Shown: positions 24,951-33,361 of the stretch, piece by piece
Position numbering within the stretch: position 1 is the stretch's first letter
Layout of the letters: the number at the start of each line of letters is the position of its first letter
Origin: Thermococcus sp. MAR1
Lineage (GTDB): Archaea > Methanobacteriota_B > Thermococci > Thermococcales > Thermococcaceae
DNA: 64,000 nucleotides
Assembly: GCF_012027305.1 (NCBI RefSeq)
Contig: NZ_SNUF01000001.1
Span: 1,302,001-1,366,000, forward strand
Direction of reading: 5' to 3'
Translations under genes and position numbers: made by a program
Notes under the pieces: generated by a model
Database searches by the model: none
Seen by the model: the letters and a program-made list of their open reading frames with translations, nothing else
Told to the model about the DNA's origin: nothing

Positions 24951-25979
24951 ATGCGGATTCTGATGGTAGGACACTACCCACCCCACGGCGGAGGCGTTGC
25001 GAACCACCTGGACAACCTCGTGAGGGAGCTGAGAAGAAGGCACGAGGTTCACGTTCTCACCTACGGGCCGGTTAAGCCGAGATCATTTGAGGCTGAGTTT
25101 GTGCATCAAGTCAGCGTCCCACCGGTGTACGGGATCAGGGGGACGACCTTTGCCCTGCTGGGGGCAAAGAAAATATGCAGGCTCCACCGGGAATTTGACT
25201 TCGATTTGATTCACGCCCACTTCGTGGGGACGACCAGCTACGCCGCCGTCCTCGCGAAAGAGAGAACCGAACTGCCCCTGGTAGTCACTGCCCACGGCAG
25301 CGATCTGGAGCACACGGCAAGGCTAACCCTGGGACGGTTCTACGTCAAGAGAACACTAACCAGTGCCGATGCAATCATAGCCGTTAGCCACTGGCTCGCG
25401 GGAAAAGCCGCATCCCTTGGTGCGGGAAGGGTCAGAGTCGTGCCCAACGGAGTGAAACCTCTCCAACCGGCGGAGGGAAGGAGAGAGTACATCACGTTCA
25501 TCGGTGCGCTCAGAGACTACAAGAGCCCGGAGACGTTCATAGAGCTGGCACGCGCCCTTCCGAACGAAAAGTTTCTGGTCGTCGGCGACGGTCCCCTCAG
25601 GAGAAGGCTCCAGGCGACTGCACCTCCGAACGTCGAGTTTGCCGGCTATCGCCGCGACGTTGGCGCGGTACTGTCAAGGAGCAGGCTTCTGGTTCTGCCG
25701 TCCAAGAGAGAGGGCTTTGGGCTGGTCATACTGGAGGCCAACGCTCTCGGAGTCCCTGCCGTCGGGAGGCGTGTTAGTGCAATACCCGAGCTGATCCGGG
25801 AGGGCAAAAACGGCCTAACGTTTCGAAGCTTCGATGAGCTGGTTAATGCGGTGAAATTGTTCCTCGAACCGAAGTCTAATGCTAAAGCTGGCCACATCGG
25901 GAGGAGGATCGCAGGGTTGTACTCCTGGAGCAGAACAGCTCTGGAAGTCGAGAGGGTCTACGAGGAAGTCGCTGGGTAA
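24951..25979 (+). CDS. family 4 glycosyltransferase
   Basis: A 342-residue GT-B glycosyltransferase. The start MRILMVGHYPPHGGGVANH is typical of the N-terminal acceptor domain; the donor domain has VVGDGPLRRRL and the EGFGLVILEAN (E-x7-E) pair near residue 250. It should transfer a sugar from a nucleotide donor to a cytoplasmic-side acceptor, perhaps for a surface glycan, matching the exported protein just upstream. A TATA-like CTTTTTAAC (about 24913-24922) is 28 nt before the ATG, so the message is leaderless; a longer upstream frame overlaps the previous gene and is not used. Confidence 0.9.
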   Translation: MRILMVGHYPPHGGGVANHLDNLVRELRRRHEVHVLTYGPVKPRSFEAEFVHQVSVPPVYGIRGTTFALLGAKKICRLHREFDFDLIHAHFVGTTSYAAVLAKERTELPLVVTAHGSDLEHTARLTLGRFYVKRTLTSADAIIAVSHWLAGKAASLGAGRVRVVPNGVKPLQPAEGRREYITFIGALRDYKSPETFIELARALPNEKFLVVGDGPLRRRLQATAPPNVEFAGYRRDVGAVLSRSRLLVLPSKREGFGLVILEANALGVPAVGRRVSAIPELIREGKNGLTFRSFDELVNAVKLFLEPKSNAKAGHIGRRIAGLYSWSRTALEVERVYEEVAG

Positions 25980-26020
25980 CGTTTTTAACTGCCTTATCCC
26001 GCTGAATCCTTGGTGAGAGA

Positions 26021-27040
26021 ATGACGGTAGTAATTAACATGCGAGATGGACTTGACGAGAGGGGGATAAGAATAGCCGCGAGGTTCATACTGGGAGGAAG
26101 GCTCGTCGCGTTTCCTACAGAGACCGTTTACGGTCTTGGCGCAGATGCACTCAACGAGAACGCTGTGAGGAGAATCTTCGAGGCCAAGGGAAGACCAGCC
26201 GACAATCCGCTCATAGTTCACATCGCAGAATTTGACGACCTGAAAAAGCTCGCTGAAGAAGTTCCCAGGGAGGCAAAGCTTTTGGCTGAAAGATTCTGGC
26301 CGGGCCCCCTGACGATGGTCCTGCCCAAGAGGGGAGAGGTTCCGTACGTTACCACCGGCGGCCTCGACACAGTCGCGGTAAGGATGCCAGCGCATCCAAT
26401 AGCACTCGCCCTCATAAAGGCCAGCACTCCGATTGCGGCGCCTTCAGCAAACATAAGTGGAAAGCCGAGCCCAACGCTGGCGGAGCACGTGATAGACGAC
26501 TTCTACGGGAGAATCGAGTGCATAATCGATGGCGGCGAAACGAAGATCGGTGTCGAGTCAACGGTTATAGACCTGAGCTCAGAGAGGCCGACCCTGCTGA
26601 GGCCCGGTGGCCTGCCACTCGAGGAGATAGAGAAGGTAATAGGGGAAGTCGAGATACACCCCGCTGTTAGGGGTAAACTCGTCGATGTGGCCCGTTCCCC
26701 GGGCATGAAGTACAGGCACTACTCGCCCAGTGCTCAGGTGATAGTTGTCGAGGGGAAGAGGGAAAACGTGAAGGGAAAGATAGCCGAGCTGGTGGAGGTG
26801 TACCGTTCCAAGGGCCTGCGAGTTGGAGTCATGGCAACGGAGGAGTACGAGGCGGACGAGTTCTTCCACCTGGGGAAAACGGAGGAAGAGGTGGCGAGAA
26901 ACCTCTTCAGGGCACTCAGAGAGCTCGATAAGAGAGGCGTTGACGTGATAATCGCCGAGGGCATCGAGGAGAGGGGCCTTGGATTCGCGGTTATGAACCG
27001 CCTGAGAAAGGCAGCAGGGTACAGAATAGTATGGGCATAG
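26021..27040 (+). CDS. sua5: threonylcarbamoyl-AMP synthase (Sua5)
   Basis: Makes threonylcarbamoyl-AMP from threonine, bicarbonate and ATP for the universal t6A37 tRNA modification. The 339-residue protein has the YrdC domain (PTETVYGLGADA, about 31-42; KGRPADNPL; PSANISGKPSPT) and the archaeal/eukaryal Sua5 C-terminal Rossmann-like domain (after about residue 220). GGTGAGAGA precedes the ATG. Confidence 0.95.
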   Translation: MTVVINMRDGLDERGIRIAARFILGGRLVAFPTETVYGLGADALNENAVRRIFEAKGRPADNPLIVHIAEFDDLKKLAEEVPREAKLLAERFWPGPLTMVLPKRGEVPYVTTGGLDTVAVRMPAHPIALALIKASTPIAAPSANISGKPSPTLAEHVIDDFYGRIECIIDGGETKIGVESTVIDLSSERPTLLRPGGLPLEEIEKVIGEVEIHPAVRGKLVDVARSPGMKYRHYSPSAQVIVVEGKRENVKGKIAELVEVYRSKGLRVGVMATEEYEADEFFHLGKTEEEVARNLFRALRELDKRGVDVIIAEGIEERGLGFAVMNRLRKAAGYRIVWA

Positions 27041-27104
27041 ACAACGCTTAAATATCCCGAGCCCTTAAATTTAGCCAGCAAGCCCTGGACTTGAATCATG
27101 TGGG

Positions 27105-28292
27105 GTGAGAAATTTGCCAGCGAACGTTGGGCTAGAGGGGCCAGAAGAGCTAGAACAGCTCGCTTTCAAGAGGCTCAATGAGGGAAGAATCAAGGATGGA
27201 CTCAAATTGGTCCTTCGCGCCGCCAAAGGTTATGAGGAAGAAGGTAAAACCGAAGATGCCGCAAGGCTTTACAAGTACCTAGGATACGTTCTTCTCAAAA
27301 AGACGAAGGCCATTGAGAAGGCCCGCCCCTCCCTCCTGAAGAGCGCTTACCTGTATATCGACCTCATAGAGGAGGAAATCTCCCGGGCCGAGGTTAATCT
27401 CGATATTCTCGATGAGTACTGCTCAAACGTCCTTGAGATTTTCATGACGCTTAACGATGAGAGGAACCTTATGAAGTACGCAGAGGAGTTTGCGGCCATC
27501 TACGAGGACCTGGGCAACTCCTACCAGGACAACGATGACATACCCATGGCCATAAGGGCGTACGAGGCGGCTTACCGTTACTACAGGACCATAAACGACG
27601 TTGAGTCTTACAAGAGGCTCGCCGAGACCCTGATAACCCTCTATGGTCAGATTGCCGAGGGTAGGCTGGAGAAAGGCGATGCCAAGGGTGCGGCGGAGGC
27701 GTTCTACCGGCTTGCGGGATTCATTCGTGCCATATTCGGCTACGACATACATTTCATTGAGATGATGGACACCGCAGCCAAGAACTTCGAGAAGGCAAGC
27801 AAGGTAGCTTACTCCCAGGGTGACCTCGACGGGACGACAAGCTGCCTCGTGAAGGCTCAGTACGCGTATCTGCTTGCGAAGAACTTCAGCCGGGCCAAAC
27901 TCATCGGACTCAACACCGCGAGGATGCTCTACCAGATAGTGAGCTCCTACAGAGCCAAGGGGAACGATGAGATGGCCGCTGAGAAGCTCACCGAGCTAAC
28001 TGAAGCCCTCATTGGAATGGGCAAGCTCAACGAGGCTATGGGGACGTACAAGAGCGTTCTGGAGACCAAGAGCGACCTTAGGTTCCGGGTCAGGGTCCGC
28101 ATAGCTGCGCTCAAGCAGTTCGCGGCATCCACTGGATCGGAGGAAGTTCTGGCGGATATAGAGACCGTTGAGTACTACTTCAACAAGAAGGCCTACCTTC
28201 GGGCGCTGGAGCTGGCAGAGAACGCCATGATGAGGGAGGGTCTCAAGGAAGCCGCGAACAAAATCCACGAGGCCGAGGGAATATATCATTAG
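27105..28292 (+). CDS. TPR/SNAP-like helical repeat protein
   Basis: A 395-residue all-helical protein made of roughly ten helix-turn-helix units of TPR type, for example AIRAYEAAYRYYRTI and AAEAFYRLAGFIRAIFGYD, giving a solenoid like alpha-SNAP. It is soluble and most likely a scaffold for other proteins; partners are unknown. The GTG at 27105 is used here, but GGTGA at 27104-27108 could instead serve a TTG at 27114. CCTTAAATTT at 27063-27072 is the likely TATA box. Confidence 0.75.
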   Translation: MRNLPANVGLEGPEELEQLAFKRLNEGRIKDGLKLVLRAAKGYEEEGKTEDAARLYKYLGYVLLKKTKAIEKARPSLLKSAYLYIDLIEEEISRAEVNLDILDEYCSNVLEIFMTLNDERNLMKYAEEFAAIYEDLGNSYQDNDDIPMAIRAYEAAYRYYRTINDVESYKRLAETLITLYGQIAEGRLEKGDAKGAAEAFYRLAGFIRAIFGYDIHFIEMMDTAAKNFEKASKVAYSQGDLDGTTSCLVKAQYAYLLAKNFSRAKLIGLNTARMLYQIVSSYRAKGNDEMAAEKLTELTEALIGMGKLNEAMGTYKSVLETKSDLRFRVRVRIAALKQFAASTGSEEVLADIETVEYYFNKKAYLRALELAENAMMREGLKEAANKIHEAEGIYH

Positions 28293-28308
28293 AAAGAAGG
28301 GAAAGGTG

Positions 28309-28737
28309 TCACTGGGGCTGAGGCTTGACCTCAACCCTCGGAAGGGGTATATGGTAGGGCAGACGCATCTCCTTGGCCATCAGCATGAGGATCGGGGAAA
28401 TCTCCTTGGTTATGAAGTTGACGACCTCCGCGAAGGTCAGGGAGTCTATCTTTTTCTCATCTTCCCAGAGGTTAAGTATATCATCCATTCTATCCTTCTG
28501 GGGCGGAACGTAGAGTATCACGCCCTCGATCGCACCCTGGGCGATTTTGGGGTTGTAATCGATCTCGTATCTGAAGAGTACTTCTATCCCGTTCAGCTTC
28601 CCCGTGGGAGTGCGTATCTCTCCGAGGCGCATCTCTTTAACCTTGGGGGAGAGCCTGACCTCTATTTGGCCCTGAGGCACCGCGAGGGTAATCCTCTCGA
28701 GCTCTATTTTGGTTACGTTGAATCCCAGCACTGGCAT
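28309..28737 (-). CDS. hypothetical protein, 142 aa, possibly SecB-like
   Basis: Soluble protein with several amphipathic beta strands (ITLAVPQGQIEVRL, GIEVLFRYEIDYN, GVILYVPP) followed by a long helix (about 92-130) and a Pro-rich end (HIPLPRVEVKPQPQ). The order of sheet then long helices then a Leu-Pro tail recalls the chaperone SecB and its archaeal look-alike MJ0357, but I see no decisive motif. ATG at 28737 has GGTGAAAG ahead; an ATG four codons upstream is part of that site. It diverges from the nucleotidyltransferase gene. Confidence 0.6.
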   Translation of the reverse strand: MPVLGFNVTKIELERITLAVPQGQIEVRLSPKVKEMRLGEIRTPTGKLNGIEVLFRYEIDYNPKIAQGAIEGVILYVPPQKDRMDDILNLWEDEKKIDSLTFAEVVNFITKEISPILMLMAKEMRLPYHIPLPRVEVKPQPQ

Positions 28738-28818
28738 CTCTTTCACCACCCAAAACTGGTTCCAGCTATATAAAACGCTATCGGTAGGGCTTTAAACGTT
28801 CCGGTCGAGCTTAGCTCG

Positions 28819-29523
28819 ATGCCGCGTGAAAAAGTTGTCCGTGTCTGGGACGAGAGGGAGGTCAGCTACTCCCCCAAGAGATGGCGCTACCTCCAGGAGA
28901 AGCGGGAGAAAGCACTTGAGATTATGGAACGCCTCAGTCAGTTTGACCCACAGCTCTACGGCAGCGTCGCCAGGGGAGATGTAAGAAGGGACAGCGACAT
29001 AGATATCTTCATCCCCTACCGGGTGCCGAGCTACCTAATCGAGCTCGCTCTTGAGGGGCTTGTGAGCAGGAGAAAAATAGTCATGGCAACCCCCTGGCAC
29101 CTCATCAAGGGCGTCATCGAGATAGATGGGGAAACGACGGTCACCTTTCCATTGATCGACCCCACCGACAGGGAGCTTGAGTTCTACAGGTGGGGCGGGA
29201 TGATAGACATGTGGGGAGTGAAGACCAGGCAACGCGTCCCTGGCGTTAATAAGAAGCTAATCCTGATAATCCCCACCGAGAGGGGGCACATCGAGAGGGA
29301 AGTCATGGGAAGGGAGAGCGAGGTGGCGAGAGTTTTAGGAGTGAGCATAGACATCGTCACCGAGCGCGTTCACGTTCTGACGAGAAGGGACAGCATCGGG
29401 AGAACAGGAATCTACATCAACGAGGAAGTTCCCGACTGGATGAGCTTCGAGGAGGCTCTGAAGCTCATAGCCGACCGCGACCCAAACGTTAGGAGGAAGG
29501 TAAGGGAGCGGGGAGGGGTTTAA
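28819..29523 (+). CDS. archaeal nucleotidyltransferase-fold protein (COG1665-like)
   Basis: A 234-residue protein with a polymerase-beta-type active site: YGSVARGD (47-54) followed by SDIDIF with Asp60 and Asp62. The third carboxylate is probably in the strand EIDGETTVTF. It should transfer a nucleotide to some acceptor, which cannot be told from the sequence. TTTAAACG-type TATA at about 28790-28797 is 25 nt from the ATG, so leaderless. Confidence 0.8.
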   Translation: MPREKVVRVWDEREVSYSPKRWRYLQEKREKALEIMERLSQFDPQLYGSVARGDVRRDSDIDIFIPYRVPSYLIELALEGLVSRRKIVMATPWHLIKGVIEIDGETTVTFPLIDPTDRELEFYRWGGMIDMWGVKTRQRVPGVNKKLILIIPTERGHIEREVMGRESEVARVLGVSIDIVTERVHVLTRRDSIGRTGIYINEEVPDWMSFEEALKLIADRDPNVRRKVRERGGV

Positions 29524-29525
29524 GG

Positions 29526-29578
29526 TTGTACCATGCACAGTACAACCCTTTATAAACTCCTGTACTGCACATAGTACA
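29526..29578. promoter_or_regulatory. TATA box bracketed by two related palindromes, between convergent genes
   Basis: TTGTAC-N8-GTACAA (29526-29531 and 29540-29545) and TGTACT-N6-AGTACA (29561-29578) flank TTTATAAA (29549-29556). It has the layout of a regulated promoter, yet both neighbouring genes end here (29523 and 29605), so there is no gene for it to drive. Confidence 0.55.
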
Positions 29579-29604
29579 AGAGTGCAGAAAAGGAAATAAG
29601 AAGC

Positions 29605-30972
29605 TCAGCCCTGACAGCACTTCTCCTTCATGTGGGCCGGCAGAATCTCCTTGAAGCCCGTGTACTTCCAGATGGCTCTTGGGAGCTTTACGACCCCCTC
29701 CTCGGTCTGGAAGTTCTCAAGTATCGCCACTATCGCCCTTGAGGTTGCTATGGCCGTCGAGTTAAGGGTGTGGAGGAACCTGGGCTTCTCGTGGGTCTTG
29801 TCGCGGTAGCGGATGTTTAACCTTCTCGCCTGCCACTCGGTGCAGTTGCTCGCGCTTACAACCTCCCTGAACTTGCCCTGGCCGGCCATCCAGGCCTCGA
29901 TGTCGTACTTCTTTGCCGCAACGTATCCCAGATCGCCGGTGCAGATGTTCACAACGCGGTAGGGAATCTCAAGCTCCTGGAATATCTCCTCGGCGTTGGC
30001 TATGAGCTTCTCGTGCCACTCCCAGCTCTCCTCGGGCTTCGCATAGACGAACTGTTCAACTTTATGGAACTGGTGGACGCGAAAGATTCCCTTTGTGTCC
30101 TTTCCTGCCGTCCCTGCCTCCTTCCTGAAGCACGGGCTTATTCCAACGTAGAGCAGCGGTAAGTCCTTCCCTTCGATTATCTCGTTGGCGTGCATTCCAG
30201 CGAGCGGGTGCTCGGCGGTTGGGATCAGGTAGAGGTCCTCGCCCTCGACCTTGTATATGACATCCTCGAAGTCACCGAAGCTCGTGACGCCCTCCTCCAC
30301 AAAGCGCCTGACCATGTACGGCGGTATGACTGGAGTAAACCCTTTCTCGATGAGCTTGTCGAGAGCAAAGCGGAGGAGAGCAAGATCGAGGATGACAAGC
30401 TCGTTCATGAGGTAGTAAAAGCGCGCACCGCTGACCTTCGCGGCCCTCTCAAGGTCGGCACCGCGGAGGAGTTCAAGCATGTCAACGTGGAGCCTCGGTC
30501 TCCAGTCGAGGATTTCGTACTCCATCTTTCCGAGGCTCTGCTCCTTAAAGCTCTCAAGGAAGCCCTCCCAGACTCTCGCCCTGCCCCAGAACCTTATGGG
30601 AACGTTCTCGCTGTCGTCCTTACCGATGGGAACGGTTTCATGGGTGATGTTCGGGAGACGCCAGAGGTAGTAGTCTATCTTTGCCCTCAGTTCCTCGACT
30701 TCCTTCTCAAGGGCCTCAATCTGCTTCACTATCTCATTGCTCCTCGCAAGGAGGTCGTCTATCGGCTCGCCGGCCTTCTTGCGCTTGCCTATCTGAACCG
30801 CCAGCTGGTTGCGCTCCTTTCTGAGGGCGTTTATTCTCCTCAGGTTCTCGCGCCACTTCCTGTCGAGCTCCAGAATCTCGTCTATCCACTTGAGCTTCTC
30901 AAGCTCGCCGCGCTTTATGAGGTCACCCTTAACGAGGTCGGGATTTTCACGGATGAGCTTTATGTCCAGCAT
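29605..30972 (-). CDS. serS: seryl-tRNA synthetase
   Basis: Charges tRNA-Ser. A 455-residue class II synthetase of the common (not the methanogen-specific) type: an N-terminal coiled-coil arm (about 30-100), then motif 2 with SPCFRKEAGTAGKDTKGIFRVHQF in overlapping form (CFRKEAG, FRVHQFHKVEQF) and motif 3 (LNSTAIATSRAIVAILEN, in part). The C terminus ends CCQG. The ATG follows GGTGA by 6 nt. Confidence 0.97.
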   Translation of the reverse strand: MLDIKLIRENPDLVKGDLIKRGELEKLKWIDEILELDRKWRENLRRINALRKERNQLAVQIGKRKKAGEPIDDLLARSNEIVKQIEALEKEVEELRAKIDYYLWRLPNITHETVPIGKDDSENVPIRFWGRARVWEGFLESFKEQSLGKMEYEILDWRPRLHVDMLELLRGADLERAAKVSGARFYYLMNELVILDLALLRFALDKLIEKGFTPVIPPYMVRRFVEEGVTSFGDFEDVIYKVEGEDLYLIPTAEHPLAGMHANEIIEGKDLPLLYVGISPCFRKEAGTAGKDTKGIFRVHQFHKVEQFVYAKPEESWEWHEKLIANAEEIFQELEIPYRVVNICTGDLGYVAAKKYDIEAWMAGQGKFREVVSASNCTEWQARRLNIRYRDKTHEKPRFLHTLNSTAIATSRAIVAILENFQTEEGVVKLPRAIWKYTGFKEILPAHMKEKCCQG

Positions 30973-31046
30973 AGTCCTTCACCTGGGAGAAAAAGGTGAA
31001 GGAGTTTAAAAAAGGTTTTGATGGGGTATTTGGAGGGACGACAAAC

Positions 31047-32249
31047 TCAGCCGAAGAGAGTAACCTCGACCTCCTCTCCTGCCTCCAGTATCTCGACGTT
31101 CTCCGGTACCTCAATGAAGCCGTCGGCCTCTATGAAGCTCGTGACCGCGCCGCTTCCCTTGAGTATGGGTATCGCTTTTTCGCCCTCTACCCTGACAGGC
31201 AGGAACTGACGCCTGCCCTTGACGGAGAAGACCTTGTGGGCGAGTCTCTTCCTGACCTTTCTGACCTCGATCTCCCTTCCGAGAAGCTTTCTCAGGAGGG
31301 GTGCAACGAGCAGGGTGAAGTTGGTCAGGCAGCTGGTCGGATATCCAGGCAGGCCAAAGACGGGCTTTCCGTTGATCAGGCCGATTATCGTCGGCTTACC
31401 CGGCTGAATCGCTATGCCGTGAATCTTCACTTCGCCGAGCTCTTCGACTATCGAACTGGTCAGGTCCCTTATTCCCCCGCTCGCGCCGCCGCTGAGGATT
31501 ACCATGTCGCAGCACTCGATTCCCTTCTCTATGAGGGCCTTGAGGCTCTCGCGGTCGTCCCTGGCTATGCCTAGGAAGAGAGCCTCGCCACCGAGCTCCC
31601 TGACGGCATCTGCTATGGCGCGGCCGTTTATGTCGTATATCTGCCCGTACCTCAGCTCAGTCCCCGGGAAAACCACTTCGTTTCCTGTGCTTATCACGGC
31701 AACCCTGGGCTTCCCGAAGACTTTGACTTCCGAGAAGCCGACAGCAGAGAGAAGTGCGGTGTCCTTGAAGGTCAGCCTCCTTCCGCGTTTGAGAAGGACC
31801 TTCTCCTTCGGGATGTCGGCTCCGGCCTTCATGACGCCGAGGCCTGGATATGCCGGCTTGTAGATGATTACCTCGTCGCCTTCTCGGTCAACGTCCTCGA
31901 ACTGTATCACAGCATCGGCATTCCTGGGCAGGGGTGCACCCGTGGAGATGTAAACGCTCACACCGGGTTTAAGTTCCACAGTAGGAGTGTCCCCAGCGTT
32001 TATCTCCCCCACGACCTTCAGCTTAACCGGTTCGCTCTCGCTCGCCATGAAGGTATCCTCTGCGCGAACTGCATAACCGTCAACGGTGGCGCGGTCGAAG
32101 GGCGGGACGTTTATCGGTGATGTCACATCCTCTGCTAAAACCCTGCCCAGGGCTTCGTTCAGGGGAACGGTTTCGATTTTTGGCTCTAGCGGGAATGAGT
32201 TTATGACCTCGAGAGCCTTTTCCAGGGAAACGACCTTCAGGAACGCCAT
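31047..32249 (-). CDS. moeA: molybdopterin molybdenumtransferase MoeA
   Basis: Inserts Mo or W into molybdopterin; in Thermococcales the cofactor serves tungsten enzymes such as aldehyde:ferredoxin oxidoreductases. The 400-residue protein has PPFDRATVDGYAV (about 49-61), the linker ISTGAPLPRNADAV, the MoeA core SGGASGG and PGKPT, and GLPGYPTS. Domains I-IV are complete. A second MoeA copy is usual in this order, so the gene does not by itself fix metal preference. Confidence 0.95.
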   Translation of the reverse strand: MAFLKVVSLEKALEVINSFPLEPKIETVPLNEALGRVLAEDVTSPINVPPFDRATVDGYAVRAEDTFMASESEPVKLKVVGEINAGDTPTVELKPGVSVYISTGAPLPRNADAVIQFEDVDREGDEVIIYKPAYPGLGVMKAGADIPKEKVLLKRGRRLTFKDTALLSAVGFSEVKVFGKPRVAVISTGNEVVFPGTELRYGQIYDINGRAIADAVRELGGEALFLGIARDDRESLKALIEKGIECCDMVILSGGASGGIRDLTSSIVEELGEVKIHGIAIQPGKPTIIGLINGKPVFGLPGYPTSCLTNFTLLVAPLLRKLLGREIEVRKVRKRLAHKVFSVKGRRQFLPVRVEGEKAIPILKGSGAVTSFIEADGFIEVPENVEILEAGEEVEVTLFG

Positions 32250-32313
32250 TCCATCACCGGGAGAAAAGAGAACTCCGTTCTATAAATGGGTTGCGTAAAA
32301 GAAAACGTTTAAC

Positions 32314-32469
32314 TCACCACTCCTCCTCTTCCTCCCAGTCTTCATCCACCCATTCCTCTTCCCAATCCTCATCCTCCCAGTCCTCTTCGAGTTCCCATCC
32401 CTCCTCTTCCTCGAAGAGTTCTTCCTCCTCAAACTCCTCGACCTTCTTCTTTTTCTTAGGAGGCTGCAT
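32314..32469 (-). CDS. tiny acidic tryptophan-rich protein, 51 aa
   Basis: A short unrecognised protein. It starts with MQPPKKKKKVEEFEEEE and then is almost only Glu, Asp and Trp: about six Trp spaced 5-6 residues apart in units such as EEDW, EDEDW and VDEDW, ending in Trp. The ATG is preceded by GGGGGA and by a TATA element (GTTTATAAG, minus strand, about 32504-32513). Own promoter, ribosome site and an uninterrupted frame support expression. The basic head and long acidic Trp tail suggest binding to a basic or aromatic surface; this is inference. Confidence 0.7.
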   Translation of the reverse strand: MQPPKKKKKVEEFEEEELFEEEEGWELEEDWEDEDWEEEWVDEDWEEEEEW

Positions 32470-32599
32470 ACGTATCCCCCTTTCTACTTGCCAATAATGG
32501 CTTATAAACTTTTTTCTAAAGAATCAAAGCCTTTCGTGGCCAAAATTTTTGATTAGAACGGTTAGAAAGGTTTTTAATTGTGGAGACGTATCAGAGACC

Positions 32600-33361
32600 A
32601 TGAGAGTAGCGATCGTAACAAGCGACGCCAGGGTTTACTACCTGGCAACGAAGGTGCTGAAGGAGTACCGCATACCATTCCACAGCCTTAGGGTAGGGGA
32701 TAAAATACCCTTCGACGTCGAGGTAGTCCTGACGGGTGAGGAGGACTACTCCAGGGTAGATTTCCCAGTCAAGGTGATCGTGAGGAACGAGAACTTCATA
32801 GACGAACTCCTCGCCAAACTCGAAGGAAGGGAGAGGTTTAAAAAGATATACATAGCCATTGACCCCGGTGAGAGACCCGGCCTGAGCGTCGTCGCCGATA
32901 ACCGCGTGCTCGAGGTTCACCACCTCAAGAGCCCACGCGACGTTGAAATAATCCTCGACCTGCTGGAGAAGTATCCAGGCGCTAAAATCAAGATAGGACA
33001 CGGGGCCAAGAGGCAGAGGGTTCTCATGCTGAAAGCCCTCGCCGACCTGCTAGGATACGATTATCCAATCACCATCGTCAACGAGTCGAGGACGACCCCC
33101 AAGGTTGGGGGGATAGACGTCTCCCAGGTTCAGGACATCGTGGCGGCCATAAACATAGGCCTGCGCGAGGGAAGAGAAACGTCCATTGGAGAGCTTATAG
33201 ATGCTAAGGAGCCCACCAAGCGTGAGATTGATGACATAAAGAGACGAAGCAGGGAACTGAGCGGGAACATCACGATATCCTCAAAGCTCGCCCGTGAGGT
33301 GGCCCTGGGCAATCTGACGCTTGAGGAAGCTATAGAAAAGCAGAGGAGGCGGTCAAGATGA
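32600..33361 (+). CDS. RNase H-like fold protein coupled to cdc48
   Basis: A 253-residue protein of no named family. An N-terminal domain ([20 protein letters not shown]) looks like a Rossmann-type half. The middle carries [14 protein letters not shown] (85-98), which resembles the first strand of RNase H/RuvC-like nucleases, and NESRTTPK (about 157-164), where the Glu could be the second carboxylate. The C terminus is helical and basic. ATG at 32600 has GTTTTTAATTG at 32570-32580 as TATA; an upstream in-frame ATG would precede that box. It overlaps the cdc48 gene by 4 nt. Confidence 0.65.
   Translation: MRVAIVTSDARVYYLATKVLKEYRIPFHSLRVGDKIPFDVEVVLTGEEDYSRVDFPVKVIVRNENFIDELLAKLEGRERFKKIYIAIDPGERPGLSVVADNRVLEVHHLKSPRDVEIILDLLEKYPGAKIKIGHGAKRQRVLMLKALADLLGYDYPITIVNESRTTPKVGGIDVSQVQDIVAAINIGLREGRETSIGELIDAKEPTKREIDDIKRRSRELSGNITISSKLAREVALGNLTLEEAIEKQRRRSR

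Noticed and set aside
29526-29578. Reading the GTAC palindromes as transcription terminators of the two convergent genes
   Set aside because: The spacers are long for hairpins, no T-run follows on either strand, and the TATA box in the centre fits an operator arrangement better.
32291-32497. A plus-strand frame encoding a 68-residue serine-rich protein
   Set aside because: It is the complement of the acidic Trp-rich gene on the minus strand: GAG/GAA codons read backwards as TCC/TTC give serine runs. It has no ribosome site or TATA box in its own direction.
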